Under the pieces are notes generated by a model. It searched no databases. It was not told the origin of the DNA and saw nothing but the letters and a program-made list of their open reading frames with translations. The translations under genes were made by a program, and so were the position numbers. From NCBI RefSeq assembly GCF_900113335.1, contig NZ_FOOX01000002.1, positions 85,350 through 149,349 on the forward strand: a stretch of 64,000 nt of DNA. The letters are read 5' to 3'. Every line of letters starts with the position of its first letter. Position 1 is the stretch's first letter. Shown piece by piece: positions 34,282 to 44,600 of this stretch. The stretch comes from Desulfotruncus arcticus DSM 17038. GTDB lineage: Bacteria; Bacillota; Desulfotomaculia; Desulfotomaculales; Desulfallaceae.

Positions 34282-34322
34282 TCACAGTCTCGCCGGTGAT
34301 TACAATACCTGAAAAGATCTTA
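34280..34322. repeat. Post-gene hairpin repeat, copy 1
   Basis: TAATCAC (34280-34286) pairs with GTGATTA (34296-34302), right after the alkD stop. The 31 bases at 34292-34322 match 56481-56511 at 28 positions. The second copy is also just after a stop codon, so this may be a dispersed terminator-like element. Confidence 0.4.
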
Positions 34323-34335
34323 TACCGGTGGAGGT

Positions 34336-34509
34336 ATGGATATCAGGGAGCAGGTCAGGATTAAGGCGAAAGAGTTGCTGGCCAAGCACCGGTCACCGAT
34401 GCTGCCCGAAGAAGCTAAACAGAAGATTATTAGACGTATGTTGATAAACTTGCAGGAATGGCAGGAAACCGTATGTTTCCTGCCATTCCTGCGTTTAGAC
34501 CACTTGTAG
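34336..34509 (+). pseudogene. MttB-family methyltransferase C-terminal fragment
   Basis: A 57-codon frame begins MDIREQVRIKAKELLAKHRS then PMLPEEAKQKI. This matches the usual last helix of trimethylamine/glycine-betaine:corrinoid methyltransferases (MttB family), which end with an AKEILATHxPPPL-type segment. No other part of such a gene is here. The latter half of the frame is the terminator hairpin. Confidence 0.5.
34452..34492. terminator. Perfect 18-bp hairpin
   Basis: GCAGGAATGGCAGGAAAC (34452-34469) and its exact complement (34475-34492) enclose the five-base loop CGTAT. It is the most stable simple hairpin in the region and lies after the MttB fragment, so it is probably the old terminator of that gene, kept after the gene was lost. 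Confidence 0.7.
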
Positions 34510-34688
34510 CATCCCTGCAAAATTGTAATTTCAATCTTTTGTGTTCGCTTTCCGGTGTTCTTTGAAGCTGACGCGCCGCCGGAAATCCGGAGGGTTAATA
34601 CCAGCATTTAGCGGTTAAGCCAACCCTGAAATAGTCTATAATTGGGGTACACGGACTTATATAATGATAATTGGGTTAAGAAAGCGAG

Positions 34689-35375
34689 ATGTTTACTCTG
34701 AAAATATTATTTGTAGAAGACGATAAGGTGATTGCGTCCGGGCTTGAGTACTCTCTGGTGCAAGAGGGATATACCGTTTTACATTGTACAAACGTTGCAG
34801 ATGCAAAAAAAACTATAAATGAAAATCAATTTAATCTGGCCATACTTGATTTGTCGCTTCCCGATGGAAATGGCTACGATATTTGCAAAATAGTTAAGAC
34901 GAAAGGAGATATGCCGGTCATATTTCTAACTGCCATAGATGATGAGGTTAATGTGGTTATGGGTCTTGATATGGGAGCGGATGACTATATAACAAAACCG
35001 TTTCGATTAAGAGAGCTTCTCTCTCGTATTAAGAGTGTACTTCGCAGGTATGACAAGTCAGAATTCCCCAAAACATTGTTTGAGTTTGGCGACATCAAAA
35101 TCAACACGGCACAGGCCAAGGTGTATAAAAGAGAGCGGGAGATCTCATTAACCTCTCTCGAATACCGGTTGCTCCTGATCTTTGCCAATAACGTGGGACA
35201 AGTTCTAAGCCGCGGACGGCTTTTAGACGGCATATGGGATTTTGCGGGAGAGTTCGTAAATGATAATACCTTAACGGTGTATATTAAGCGTTTGCGGGAG
35301 AAAATCGGGGATGACAGCCAAAACCCAACCATCATCAAAACAGTTCGCGGGATGGGATATAAGGTGGGCGATTGA
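34689..35375 (+). CDS. OmpR-family response regulator
   Basis: A 228-residue two-domain regulator. The receiver domain (1-120) has the phosphoacceptor Asp54 (LAILDLSLPDG), acidic pair Glu10-Asp11, and Lys in the ITKPF loop. The C-terminal winged helix is seen in SLTSLEYRLLLIFANNVGQV and NTLTVYIKRLREKIG. The kinase gene follows two bases later, and the ABC exporter downstream is the likely target. A site for this protein may be the GTCACC direct repeat at 36386-36403. Confidence 0.92.
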   Translation: MFTLKILFVEDDKVIASGLEYSLVQEGYTVLHCTNVADAKKTINENQFNLAILDLSLPDGNGYDICKIVKTKGDMPVIFLTAIDDEVNVVMGLDMGADDYITKPFRLRELLSRIKSVLRRYDKSEFPKTLFEFGDIKINTAQAKVYKREREISLTSLEYRLLLIFANNVGQVLSRGRLLDGIWDFAGEFVNDNTLTVYIKRLREKIGDDSQNPTIIKTVRGMGYKVGD

Positions 35376-35376
35376 C

Positions 35377-36378
35377 ATGCTGCGAAACCAAGAAATAAAA
35401 ATATATATAACTTTTTTGGCTGCAGTGGTAATCATGGGAACTATTGCCTGCTTTTTCTTCGACACTATTGCCGGAATAACAGCATGCTTGACTCTGCTTG
35501 TAATGCTGGCTGTTTCCTGGTTTTTTACCAGGTGGAGATATAAGCAATTAGACGAATTATCCGGATATCTCAAGCGGATTGCAAGCGGCGAATACTCTCT
35601 TGATATCAGAGATAATGCTGAAGGCGAGCTGAGCATACTCAAAAGCGAAATATATAAAGTAACCGTAACTCTATATGAGCAAGCCGGGCTATTAAAGAAA
35701 GACAAGCTTTTCCTGGCCGATACAATTTCGGATATTTCGCACCAGCTAAAAACGCCATTAACCTCAATGTTTGTTATGACAGACCTGTTATGTAATGAAA
35801 ACCTGCCGCGGGATAAGCGTGTGGAATTCACTCAAAATATCCGTTCACAGCTTGAAAGACTGCAATGGCTTGTTTCGTCACTGCTCAAGCTGTCTAAGGT
35901 TGATGCGGGCGCGGTTGAGTTTAAAAAAGAGAATGTGAAGGTAAAAGAGCTGATCGGTAAGGCTACCGAACATCTGTTAATTCCTATTGAAATTAAGGAG
36001 CAAACCTTTGAAATCAGCGGTGATGATGATGCCCGGTTTATAGGCGATTTTAACTGGTCATCAGAGGCTGTTACAAACATAGTGAAAAATTGTATCGAGC
36101 ATACGCCTTGTGGCGGAAAGATCGGTATTAACTTTAAAACAACCCCGATTTATACCATGATAAACATATTTGATAACGGTGAGGGCATCCACAAGGATGA
36201 TTTGCCGCATATATTTGATCGATTTTACAAAGGCCAAAATGCAAGTAATGACAGTATCGGCATCGGGCTTGCCATGGCCAAAAGTATTTGGCAAAACCAG
36301 GGCGGCAGCATTGAGGTTGCCAGCCAAAAGGGTCAAGGCACGCAATTCACAATCAAGATATATAAAATGATTGTGTGA
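35377..36378 (+). CDS. Sensor histidine kinase, intramembrane-sensing (Bce-like)
   Basis: A 333-residue membrane kinase. Two helices (about residues 10-50) are joined by only a few residues, so there is no outside sensor domain; such kinases usually sense through a partner ABC transporter. A HAMP-like linker follows, then the dimerisation domain with His122 in DISHQLKTPLTS and the ATPase domain (NIVKNCIEHTP, IFDNGEGIHKDDLPHIFDRF, GIGLAMAK). The ATG lies two bases after the regulator stop with AAGGTGGG upstream. The ABC genes follow at 84 bases. Confidence 0.9.
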   Translation: MLRNQEIKIYITFLAAVVIMGTIACFFFDTIAGITACLTLLVMLAVSWFFTRWRYKQLDELSGYLKRIASGEYSLDIRDNAEGELSILKSEIYKVTVTLYEQAGLLKKDKLFLADTISDISHQLKTPLTSMFVMTDLLCNENLPRDKRVEFTQNIRSQLERLQWLVSSLLKLSKVDAGAVEFKKENVKVKELIGKATEHLLIPIEIKEQTFEISGDDDARFIGDFNWSSEAVTNIVKNCIEHTPCGGKIGINFKTTPIYTMINIFDNGEGIHKDDLPHIFDRFYKGQNASNDSIGIGLAMAKSIWQNQGGSIEVASQKGQGTQFTIKIYKMIV

Positions 36379-36416
36379 CAAAACTGTCACCCCAATAGTC
36401 ACCGTAATGTTATATT
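36375..36416 (+). promoter_or_regulatory. Response-regulator operator and promoter before ABC genes
   Basis: GTGACA and TGTCAC (36375-36380, 36385-36390) form an inverted repeat, and GTCACC occurs twice at 12-base spacing (36386-36391 and 36398-36403), followed by the -10-like TATATT at 36411-36416. A direct repeat over the -35 position is the usual arrangement for activation by OmpR-type regulators. The site overlaps the kinase stop codon. Confidence 0.55.
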
Positions 36417-36461
36417 AGGCAGATATATTAAAGCCATGGACTAAAAGAGGAGTGAGCAAAA

Positions 36462-37145
36462 ATGGAAATATTAAGAGTGGAAAATCTGTCCAAAGTCTAT
36501 GGCAAGGGGGATACTGCCGTCAAGGCACTGGATAATGTATCGTTTTTGGTCAATAAAGGTGAATTTGTTGCCATTATTGGACCGTCGGGTTCGGGGAAAT
36601 CAACACTTTTACATATCCTGGGCGGTGTTGATACGCCGACAAGCGGTAAGGTTTTTGTTGAGCATACTGATATTTATGCGCTTGACGAAACAAAGCTGGC
36701 CATCTTTAGACGGAGGCAAATCGGCCTTATTTATCAATTTTATAACCTGATACCGGTTCTGAATGTGCGGGAGAATATTACCCTGCCGCTATTGCTGGAT
36801 GGACGTGATGTCGATAAAGGGCAGCTGGTTGAAATAATCAGTACCCTTGGTCTAACTGATAGATTAAGTCATTTGCCGAACCAGCTTTCAGGCGGTCAAC
36901 AGCAGCGTGTATCTATCGGCAGGGCGCTGATTAATAATCCGTCACTGGTGCTTGCAGATGAGCCGACAGGGAACCTTGACAGTAAGAATAGTGCGGAAAT
37001 ACTAGAGCTGTTAAAGCTGTCTAACAAAAAATACCATCAGACATTAATAGTAATCACCCATGATGAGCGCATTGCTTTGCAGGCTGACCGGATAATTTCA
37101 ATTGAAGACGGGCGCATCGGCAAAGATGAGGTGATGCGCAGATGA
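36462..37145 (+). CDS. ABC transporter ATP-binding protein (MacB/LolD/BceA type)
   Basis: A 227-residue ATPase with Walker A GPSGSGKST, Q-loop, signature LSGGQQQR, Walker B LVLADEPTGNLD and the H-loop VITHDER. Members work with FtsX-type permeases, here the next gene, whose ATG overlaps this stop (ATGA at 37142-37145). The transporters remove or release antimicrobial peptides or cell-wall-active compounds and signal to an adjacent kinase. Confidence 0.93.
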   Translation: MEILRVENLSKVYGKGDTAVKALDNVSFLVNKGEFVAIIGPSGSGKSTLLHILGGVDTPTSGKVFVEHTDIYALDETKLAIFRRRQIGLIYQFYNLIPVLNVRENITLPLLLDGRDVDKGQLVEIISTLGLTDRLSHLPNQLSGGQQQRVSIGRALINNPSLVLADEPTGNLDSKNSAEILELLKLSNKKYHQTLIVITHDERIALQADRIISIEDGRIGKDEVMRR

Positions 37146-39760
37146 ATATTATCAATGCTTTAACGCTTCGTCATATGAAGCTAAACAAAAAACGCACGAT
37201 TGTGACCATTATCGGTGTCATCATTTCGGTTTCCATGCTCACGGCGGTCGCCACCTTTGTGACATCTTTTTTGAGTATGATGCAGCGAGTTGTCATAGAG
37301 GACACGGGTAATTGGCATGTGCTGTATAAGGATGTGGCGATCCAAAAGACGGATGCGGTAATAAACGATAAAAACACGACCACGGCAGCACTCGGCAAGG
37401 ATATCGGGTATGCGCCGCTTGACGGATCGAAAAACGAGGATAAGCCCTATCTTTTTATAAAAGCATTTGATGCGCAGGGCTTTAAAAACTTTAATTTAAA
37501 CTTAATTGAGGGCCGCTTTCCCAAGAATTCAAACGAAATCGTAATATCCTCCCAAATTGCCGAAAATGCGGGTGTGGTATATAAAGTTGGTGACATCCTT
37601 AAATTGGATGTAGGCGGGCGTTATCTGGATGGGCAGAAGAACCCGCTCGGACAGGATGCGGGTTTTGTTAATGCCAACACTGATCACCGCGGGGAAAGGT
37701 TTATTGCCAAATCTGCAAAAGAATACACTATCACAGGCATTATCAGCAGGCCGGGCTTTGAACCGTATTGGGCACCGGGCTATACGGTAATATCTTATCT
37801 GGATCAAAATGAACTTGCTTCCGCCGGCACCGTTGATATATCAGTTGCTTTGAAAAGCGTACCGGGAAACCTGTATCAAAAGTCAGATGAGCTTTCAAAA
37901 AATGCCGGCATCTCAAGCGATGGTATCATCTATAATCGACAGCTTTTACGTTACTATGGAGTTATTTCAGACGATAATTTGCTGTCAACACTATACACCC
38001 TTGCAGCTGTTGTGCTGGTTCTGATCATGGTGGGATCTGTTTCCCTCATCTATAATGCTTTTGCAATTTCCATATCGGAGCGAAGCCGCCATTTGGGTAT
38101 GCTGGCAAGTATCGGCGCCACTAAAAAGCAAAAACGGAATTCCATGTTATTTGAGGGCTTTGTTGTCGGAGTGATCGGGATTCCTGCCGGCATTATTATA
38201 GGCACATTAGGAATGGGCTTAACCTTTATTCTGGTGCAGCCCTTGCTTGGGGCAATCAGCGGCACACAGAAACTAACGCTGGTAACCCCGCCTGCCCCAA
38301 TTATACTGGCTGTGCTGCTTTCGATAATTATTATTTTCGTATCGGCTTATATTCCCGCAAGACGTGCGTCAAAAATATCGCCCATTGATGCGATACGTCA
38401 AGCACAGGATATTAAGCTCACCGGCAGGGCTGTTAAAACCTCTAAATTGACGCGTCTTATATTTGGTTTTGAGGCGGAGCTGGCGCTGAAAAACTTGAAG
38501 CGTAACAGGCGCAGGTATATAGCAACCATTTTTTCTCTGGTGCTTAGTATTGTCCTGTTTTTGTCTGTTTCATCGCTATCTTTGCTAACACAAAAATCAG
38601 CGGAGATTGCCAAACACAATATTCCTTACGATGTGATGGTATCGGTAACATCGTCCGCCACAGCACAGGAGAAAAAGGATTTTTATCATGCCATAACCAA
38701 GATGGAATATGCCGGTGAAAGTAGTATCGAACAAACGATGCAAGCTGTACTGAGTGCTGATGGCAGGTTAATTCCGGATAAAGTTAAATCGGCTATTGAA
38801 CCAAATTATAAAGAGCTAAACATTAAAACATATGATATATCTTTCGATATCAAATCTATTGATGAGGCAGCCCTTAATAGATACGCCAAAGAGCTTGGAA
38901 TTGATGTCGCTCTATTAAAAGATACGGTAAATCCCAAAGGCATACTGGTTAATATTGTGGATGTAAATATGGATAATAAATATATGCGGTTAAATCACTT
39001 TAATATTGAAGCGGGAGACAAGTTGAAATTAACTCACCGGATAGATAATGAACCAGGTGAATTTAGCAGTATATTTGAGGTGGCGGCACTTGCAGACAAA
39101 ACACCGATTGGCGAAACATCGCTAAGAAACCCGTCGCAAGCAGTGTTTATCGTATCGGAGGAAGTGTTTGCAGCTATGGAAGCCAAGCTGCCGGAAAAAT
39201 ATGCCGGTACAGATGTAGTAGATATGCTTATTAAAAGCTCTGATCCGGCCAAGCTTGTTGAAAACATAAATGAATACCAAAAGCATACCTCGATAGCAGA
39301 TTTATATATCTATGATGTTGCAAGAGCAGATAAGCAAAGTAAACAGTTTGTTACATTTATCTATATCTTCTTTTATGGCTTTGTAGTTCTTATTACTGCT
39401 ATTTGTTTGGCGAATATTTTCAATACTGTTTCAACCAGCATAGCACTTCGTAAGCGAGAATTTGGAATGCTAAAATCAATTGGCATGACACCTGAGGGCT
39501 TTAATAAAATGATCAATTACGAAAGTTTGTTCTATGGTATAAAGGCCCTGCTTTATGGCTTGCCGATTAGTTTTGTGATGATGTATTTGATTTACGGGGT
39601 TTTGGGAAACTCATTCGAATTTGCCTTTGCCGTTCCCTGGGGCAGCGTTTTGGCGGCCGTAGTTGTGGTGTTTTTAATTGTTGGTTCGACCATGCTATAT
39701 GCCAGCTCAAAGATTAAGAGAGAAAATATTATTGATGTGCTTAAAGAGGAGAATATTTGA
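37142..39760 (+). CDS. ABC transporter permease with two FtsX domains
   Basis: An 872-residue membrane protein. One helix at 20-40 is followed by a large outside domain (to about 280), an FtsX domain with three helices (about 285-400, SIGATKKQKRNSMLFEG), a second helix-outside domain unit beginning near residue 460 (LKRNRRRYIATIFSLVLSIV) and a final FtsX domain (KSIGMTPEGFNKMINYE). This duplicated form is larger than BceB and is the partner of the preceding ATPase. It probably exports or detaches an envelope-active compound. Substrate unknown. Confidence 0.9.
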   Translation: MNIINALTLRHMKLNKKRTIVTIIGVIISVSMLTAVATFVTSFLSMMQRVVIEDTGNWHVLYKDVAIQKTDAVINDKNTTTAALGKDIGYAPLDGSKNEDKPYLFIKAFDAQGFKNFNLNLIEGRFPKNSNEIVISSQIAENAGVVYKVGDILKLDVGGRYLDGQKNPLGQDAGFVNANTDHRGERFIAKSAKEYTITGIISRPGFEPYWAPGYTVISYLDQNELASAGTVDISVALKSVPGNLYQKSDELSKNAGISSDGIIYNRQLLRYYGVISDDNLLSTLYTLAAVVLVLIMVGSVSLIYNAFAISISERSRHLGMLASIGATKKQKRNSMLFEGFVVGVIGIPAGIIIGTLGMGLTFILVQPLLGAISGTQKLTLVTPPAPIILAVLLSIIIIFVSAYIPARRASKISPIDAIRQAQDIKLTGRAVKTSKLTRLIFGFEAELALKNLKRNRRRYIATIFSLVLSIVLFLSVSSLSLLTQKSAEIAKHNIPYDVMVSVTSSATAQEKKDFYHAITKMEYAGESSIEQTMQAVLSADGRLIPDKVKSAIEPNYKELNIKTYDISFDIKSIDEAALNRYAKELGIDVALLKDTVNPKGILVNIVDVNMDNKYMRLNHFNIEAGDKLKLTHRIDNEPGEFSSIFEVAALADKTPIGETSLRNPSQAVFIVSEEVFAAMEAKLPEKYAGTDVVDMLIKSSDPAKLVENINEYQKHTSIADLYIYDVARADKQSKQFVTFIYIFFYGFVVLITAICLANIFNTVSTSIALRKREFGMLKSIGMTPEGFNKMINYESLFYGIKALLYGLPISFVMMYLIYGVLGNSFEFAFAVPWGSVLAAVVVVFLIVGSTMLYASSKIKRENIIDVLKEENI

Positions 39761-39770
39761 AAAAGCTAAA

Positions 39771-39805
39771 AATGCGCCACTAACCAATTTACGGTGTGGC
39801 GCATT
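39771..39805 (+). terminator. Terminator after ABC permease
   Basis: AATGCGCCAC (39771-39780) and GTGGCGCATT (39796-39805) form a perfect 10-bp stem soon after the permease stop, ending the two-component/ABC operon. Confidence 0.7.
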
Positions 39806-39949
39806 CTGTAAAAATGCTCAAAAATGATTATGTCCTCCCAATGCCGTATGAGGATGAATGTCCCAGTTGACATTTGTTTATTAAATTTATTATTGGTCGT
39901 TATTGGAAATAATAAATGAAGTGTTGCTGCGTTTTAAATGGAGGGCTTA

Positions 39950-40279
39950 ATGAGAAAATATCTGATCTATTTGCTGTTAAAATGTTGTATAACCATTGTG
40001 GTGGTATTCTTTGGCTACTGGGGGTATACAAGTATTTATCCATTTAGTCCGGCGGCGCCAAAGGTAACACAATATACCGAAATTAAAACAAAACAACAGG
40101 CCATTGATTTTATGTTGACCAAGTTTTCCATAGTTGAATTACTGCGCTTTAAAAAAATGGCCCAAGACGGCTTAACTTCAAAGGAAAAAGACACAATCAA
40201 AAGGATTCTCAAGTCCCGGCTTACCGATGAAGAATATAACATAATACGTGTTTTTGTATTAAATAGAATGGGTAAGTGA
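39950..40279 (+). CDS. Small membrane-anchored protein, unknown
   Basis: A 109-residue protein with one N-terminal membrane helix (YLIYLLLKCCITIVVVFFGY) and an exposed, basic helical domain (DFMLTKFSIVELLRFKKMAQ, RLTDEEYNIIRVFVL). The layout suggests a membrane-tethered protein of the sporulation or envelope type, but I do not recognise a family. The ATG at 39950 has GGAGGG five bases upstream; an ATG at 39938 overlaps the site. Confidence 0.65.
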   Translation: MRKYLIYLLLKCCITIVVVFFGYWGYTSIYPFSPAAPKVTQYTEIKTKQQAIDFMLTKFSIVELLRFKKMAQDGLTSKEKDTIKRILKSRLTDEEYNIIRVFVLNRMGK

Positions 40280-40358
40280 TGTTTAAAGTCAGGGCGGACA
40301 GTATGCTTAAGGTTGGAAGCTGCTATACAAACCAAAACTGGGCTATATAATGCTTGAT

Positions 40359-40386
40359 CTCCGTAGATATACGGAGCTTTTTTATT
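40359..40386 (+). terminator. Rho-independent terminator
   Basis: CTCCGT (40359-40364) and ACGGAG (40371-40376) form a stem followed by CTTTTTTATTTT. It ends the small membrane-protein gene. Confidence 0.8.
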
Positions 40387-40447
40387 TTAGGGGGGATGCC
40401 AATGGTTTTGTAAACTTCATTCATATATCGCATTAAGCAGCACGCTA

Positions 40448-40489
40448 TAAAAAAGCCCGCATTACCCTGAAGTAAAAGGCAAGCAGGCT
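40448..40489 (-). terminator. Terminator of the DUF3231-like gene
   Basis: On the minus strand AGCCTGC pairs with GCGGGCT (one G-U pair) followed by TTTTTTATAG. The motif AAAAAAGCCCGCATTA is shared with the terminator at 49764-49795. Confidence 0.6.
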
Positions 40490-40567
40490 TACCAACTTGA
40501 TGAACAGTATGTTTAAACTGTGCAGCATTGGGATAGAAGAAGTGTTTGTATCCTGATACTAGTACAG

Positions 40568-41083
40568 TTACTGCGGCTGATATATAGGTGGAACTCTTAA
40601 CCATCCCTTTAATTTACCAAACTTAACAAACTTATCGAACAGGTATAACTCATCAACAGCCATATCAATAAGTTGTTTTCTAAATTTGTCATTGGTCGTT
40701 ATTGAACGAATTATCCGGGCGTGATAGTCCAAGAAGCCCTGTATACCAAAGAAAACATCTCTAAATATGAACTCGTCGTCTATTACCTCACTATGGCTGG
40801 GTAAATTAACGCTCTTGGGGTTTCTTAACGGTAGTGGCAGACGGTGAGTATTCATCTCATTTTCTAACAGTGTAGCCTGCTTTTCCAGGGTACCTGACAG
40901 CCCTATACTTAGCATAGCCTTAAGGTCAGGATCGTGAGCAAAATTTTGATATATTTGGGTTTTCGTAATTATGTCGTAGCGAGACAATAACATATCCCAT
41001 AAGCTGAAAACTTCGCCAGCATCCATTTGGGGTTTTTCTGTAGTTTCTGCTCTTCCTAAATGATAATTGCCTATCTGAACCAT
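40568..41083 (-). CDS. DUF3231-like ferritin-fold protein, single domain
   Basis: A 171-residue helical protein with one four-helix unit: GEVFSLWDMLLSRYDIITKT, LEKQATLLENEMNTHRLPLP, DEFIFRDVFFGIQGFLDYHA and the end YGKLKGWL-like segment (FGKLKGWLRVPPIYQ). The pattern fits DUF3231 and related spore-coat CotF-type proteins. It is about half the size of the two-domain DUF3231 protein at 8317. ATG at 41083 with AAGGACGGG upstream. A spore-related role is inferred from the family. Confidence 0.7.
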   Translation of the reverse strand: MVQIGNYHLGRAETTEKPQMDAGEVFSLWDMLLSRYDIITKTQIYQNFAHDPDLKAMLSIGLSGTLEKQATLLENEMNTHRLPLPLRNPKSVNLPSHSEVIDDEFIFRDVFFGIQGFLDYHARIIRSITTNDKFRKQLIDMAVDELYLFDKFVKFGKLKGWLRVPPIYQPQ

Positions 41084-41089
41084 TATCAC

Positions 41090-41588
41090 CCGTCCTTTTA
41101 TGCTTTTTATCTTGGAGCAAAGCTACGGTGTTCTTATTCAAACTCTGTTTAGCCAAGTATTACTCATGTAATATATAACTATCTTCTCACCAGTCTCCAA
41201 ATTCTATGCCTAACAAATGAGAGTAATTTTTACGATGAATCTTTTTTAAGCCTACAAAGATGGTGGGCCATTAGAAAAGCTTGCATTATCTTGCGGTAAA
41301 GGGTAGCGGCCTTAACAACTGATGAAATGTAAAGTATTGGAACATGATGAAACAATAACATAATGTAAGTGAATGGTTGCTGAGCTAAAGCGAAATCAAA
41401 AAATAAAATTGCTTTTAGGCAAAATAAGACATTATCTCCAAAGGTAATTGACGACGGCTGCCTAATTCGTGATTAATGCAAAATTTTTTCAATCTTTAGC
41501 TTATCGAATAGAAGTAACTTCTCGAATGGTTAAAGCGCATTTTTTCTGAATTTTATTTATTAATTAATCGCAATAATGGATTATTCAC
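41090..41588. other. Intergenic stretch, 0.5 kb, nothing identified
   Basis: This AT-rich stretch lies between divergent genes and must hold the promoter of the CheB-CheR-PAS gene. I see no coding remnant longer than 30 codons, no strong hairpin and no clear -35/-10 pair. Confidence 0.4.
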
Positions 41589-41609
41589 TTGAAAATATGG
41601 GGTGAAGAG

Positions 41610-44600
41610 TTGGCGAATAAAAAATCAGATAAGGAAAACCATATTGATCAAAAAGAAGAGCAGCGGGATTTACCTGTGGCCAGAACCGGCGAGGTTGATG
41701 TCTCTGGAGGATTCATTAACGATGAACGGCCCGGGAAAGAACTCTGCGCTGTTGTCAGTATCGGGGCCTCCGCCGGCGGCCTGGATGCTTTTATGCGACT
41801 GCTTAAAAAATTGCCTGGCGATACCGGGATGGCCTTTGTGCTTGTTCAGCACCTGGACCCCAAACACAAGAGCGCGTTAACCGAGATCCTTTCCACAGTT
41901 ACTTCAATGCCGGTCAGCGAGGTGGAAAATAAAACGGTTATGAAACCAGACCAGGTCTATATCATTCCGCCCGGCAAAGCCATGTCTGTTACTAAAGGAG
42001 TCCTGAACCTGATACCCCGGGCAGCAAGACAGTCTATGCTAATTGATTTTTTCTTGGAGTCACTGGCAAAGGATCAAGGCAGTAAGGCGATTGGCGTAAT
42101 TTTATCAGGAACAGCGACAGACGGTTCCAGGGGACTGAAAGAAATTAAAAAAGTTGGAGGCATTACTTTTGCTCAAAAACCACAAACGGCAAAGTTTGAC
42201 AGTATGCCGCTTAATGCCATTGCTACCGGTGTCGTGGATTTTGTTTTAACGTCAGAAGAAATAGCCTGTGAACTGGCAAAAATTGCTCGTTCCGGTATCT
42301 TCGAGGTCAAAAAGACAGTAAACGGCAAGTTATTTTCTGCCAATGCCGACGAACTCAACCAAATTTTTACTGTCCTGCGCAAAGCCAGCGGCACAAATTT
42401 CTCCGAATATCGGGAATTAACTATAAGAAGACGTATCTTACGACGAATGGTCTTGCACAAGATCGAAAAGCTGGGCGACTATGCTAATTACCTACGGCAA
42501 AACCCGGTGGAAGTTGCGGAATTATATCAAGACCTGCTAATTAATGTCACTAACTTTTTCCGGGAGCCTGAAGCATTTGAAACTTTAAAAAGCCTGGTGT
42601 TCCCGTGCATCATGAAAAACAGGTCGCCTGAGGAGCCTGTCAGGGTGTGGGTGACGGGGTGCTCAACAGGCGAAGAAGCTTATTCAATAGCAATTGTATT
42701 AATTGAGTTTTTGGGAGATGATGCTTTCAATACTCCCATCCAGATATTTGCCACAGATATTAATGAGACACTCATCAAGAAGGCCCGGGCAGGCATTTAC
42801 CCGAAAAACATTGAGGCTGACGTTTCACTTGAACGTCTCCGCCGCTTCTTTGTTAAGGTGGATGAAGGCTACCAGATCACTAAGACGATTCGCGATTTGT
42901 GCGTTTTTGCCAGGCAGGACATGGTCAAGGACCCGCCTTTCTCCCGGTTGAACCTGATCAGCTGCCGGAATGCAATCATTTATTTCGGACCGGCTATGTT
43001 AAAAAAACTTTATCCGGTTCTACACTATGCTCTCAATCAAAAAGGGTTTCTTTTCCTAGGGTCTTCAGAATCCGTTGGTGCATATGCAAACTTGTTTAAT
43101 CTGGTGGACAAAAAGCACAAGATTTATTCGAAAAAAGCCGTTGCATCTCCTTTTATACCTGAGTTTACCGCCAGCGAGTACATGGCGGCGACAATGGAAA
43201 ACCGCGAGAAAGCCAGCGGGGGGGGAGCGAATGCCAATTTGAAGTCTAAAGTGCTGGAAGAAGCCGACCGAATTGTCCTGAACCAATATGCCCCGGCCGG
43301 TGTAATTATTAACAGCGATCTGGACATCATTCAGTTTCGCGGCCGTACCGGAGCTTATCTCGAACCTGCGTCCGGAAAGCCGAGCCTAAATCTTTTTAAA
43401 ATGGTTCGGGACGGCTTGTCCTTTGGGCTGCATAGCGCCATTAATCAGGCGCAGAAGGAGAATATCCCAGTCAGAATAGAAGGCTTGCATGTTATTAATA
43501 ATGGTCGGGTCAATCGTGTCAATGTTGATGTGATCCCTATTGGTGAGCCGCCCGGCAAAGAAAAATACTTTCTGGTATTGTTTGAGAAAGTTGTTCCCCA
43601 AGCCTTGCCTGAAGGGGAGAATGCCGGCAGTGTCGTGGCAGAAATGAAACAGGCGACATTGGAGGACGAAAATAGTGAACTAATTCGATTGGAACATGAG
43701 CTTGCTGCCACGAAAGAGAATCTGCAAAGCATTATTGAAAAGCATGAGTTCACTAATGATGCGCTACGGGCCGCCAACGAAGAAATCCAATCGAGCAACG
43801 AAGAATTGCAAAGCATGAATGAAGAACTGGAAACTGCCAAAGAAGAGCTGCAATCATCAAATGAAGAATTGATGACATTAAATGATGAGGTGCAAAACCG
43901 CAACTTGGAACTGGGCAGAATCAGCAGTGATTTGTTTAATTTATTCCGCAGCATCAATATTCCCGTCGTCATGCTCAGTAATAATTTACATATTCGATGT
44001 TTCAACCCCGCGGCGGAAAAAACATTTAACCTGATTGCCACTGACGTTGGACGGCCGATAACTGATATCAATACAAATTTCAGCAACTCTGATTTGGAAC
44101 AAGCGATCCTGGAAGTGATCGATACTCTCATCAGTAAAGAGCAGGAAATGCAAGACCGGTATGGTCGCTGGTATTCTGTGCAAATCCGCCCCTACCGGAC
44201 TATGGAGAACAAAATAGATGGAGTTGTGATTTCGTATGGCGATATTGATACAGTCAAAAAAAGCCTTGCGTTAACCCGGGAGGCCCGCGATTATGCGGAA
44301 GCAATTGTGGAAACCGTGCGAGAACCGCTCCTGGTGCTCGACGCCGGTTTGCATATAAAATCGTCGAATAAGGCTTTCTATCAAGCCTTCATGGTCACAC
44401 CGGAGGAAACAGTGAACAAGAGTGTATTTGAACTGGGGAATGGACAGTGGGATATTCCCCAATTACGGGTTCTATTGGAAGATATTCTCTGTAACAATAC
44501 CTTGTTCGAAGATTTTGAAGTTGCTCATAATTTTCCACAACTCGGCTACAGGAAGATGCTGGTCAATGCCCGTCGGATTGTTGGCTCGGATAACCAAACC

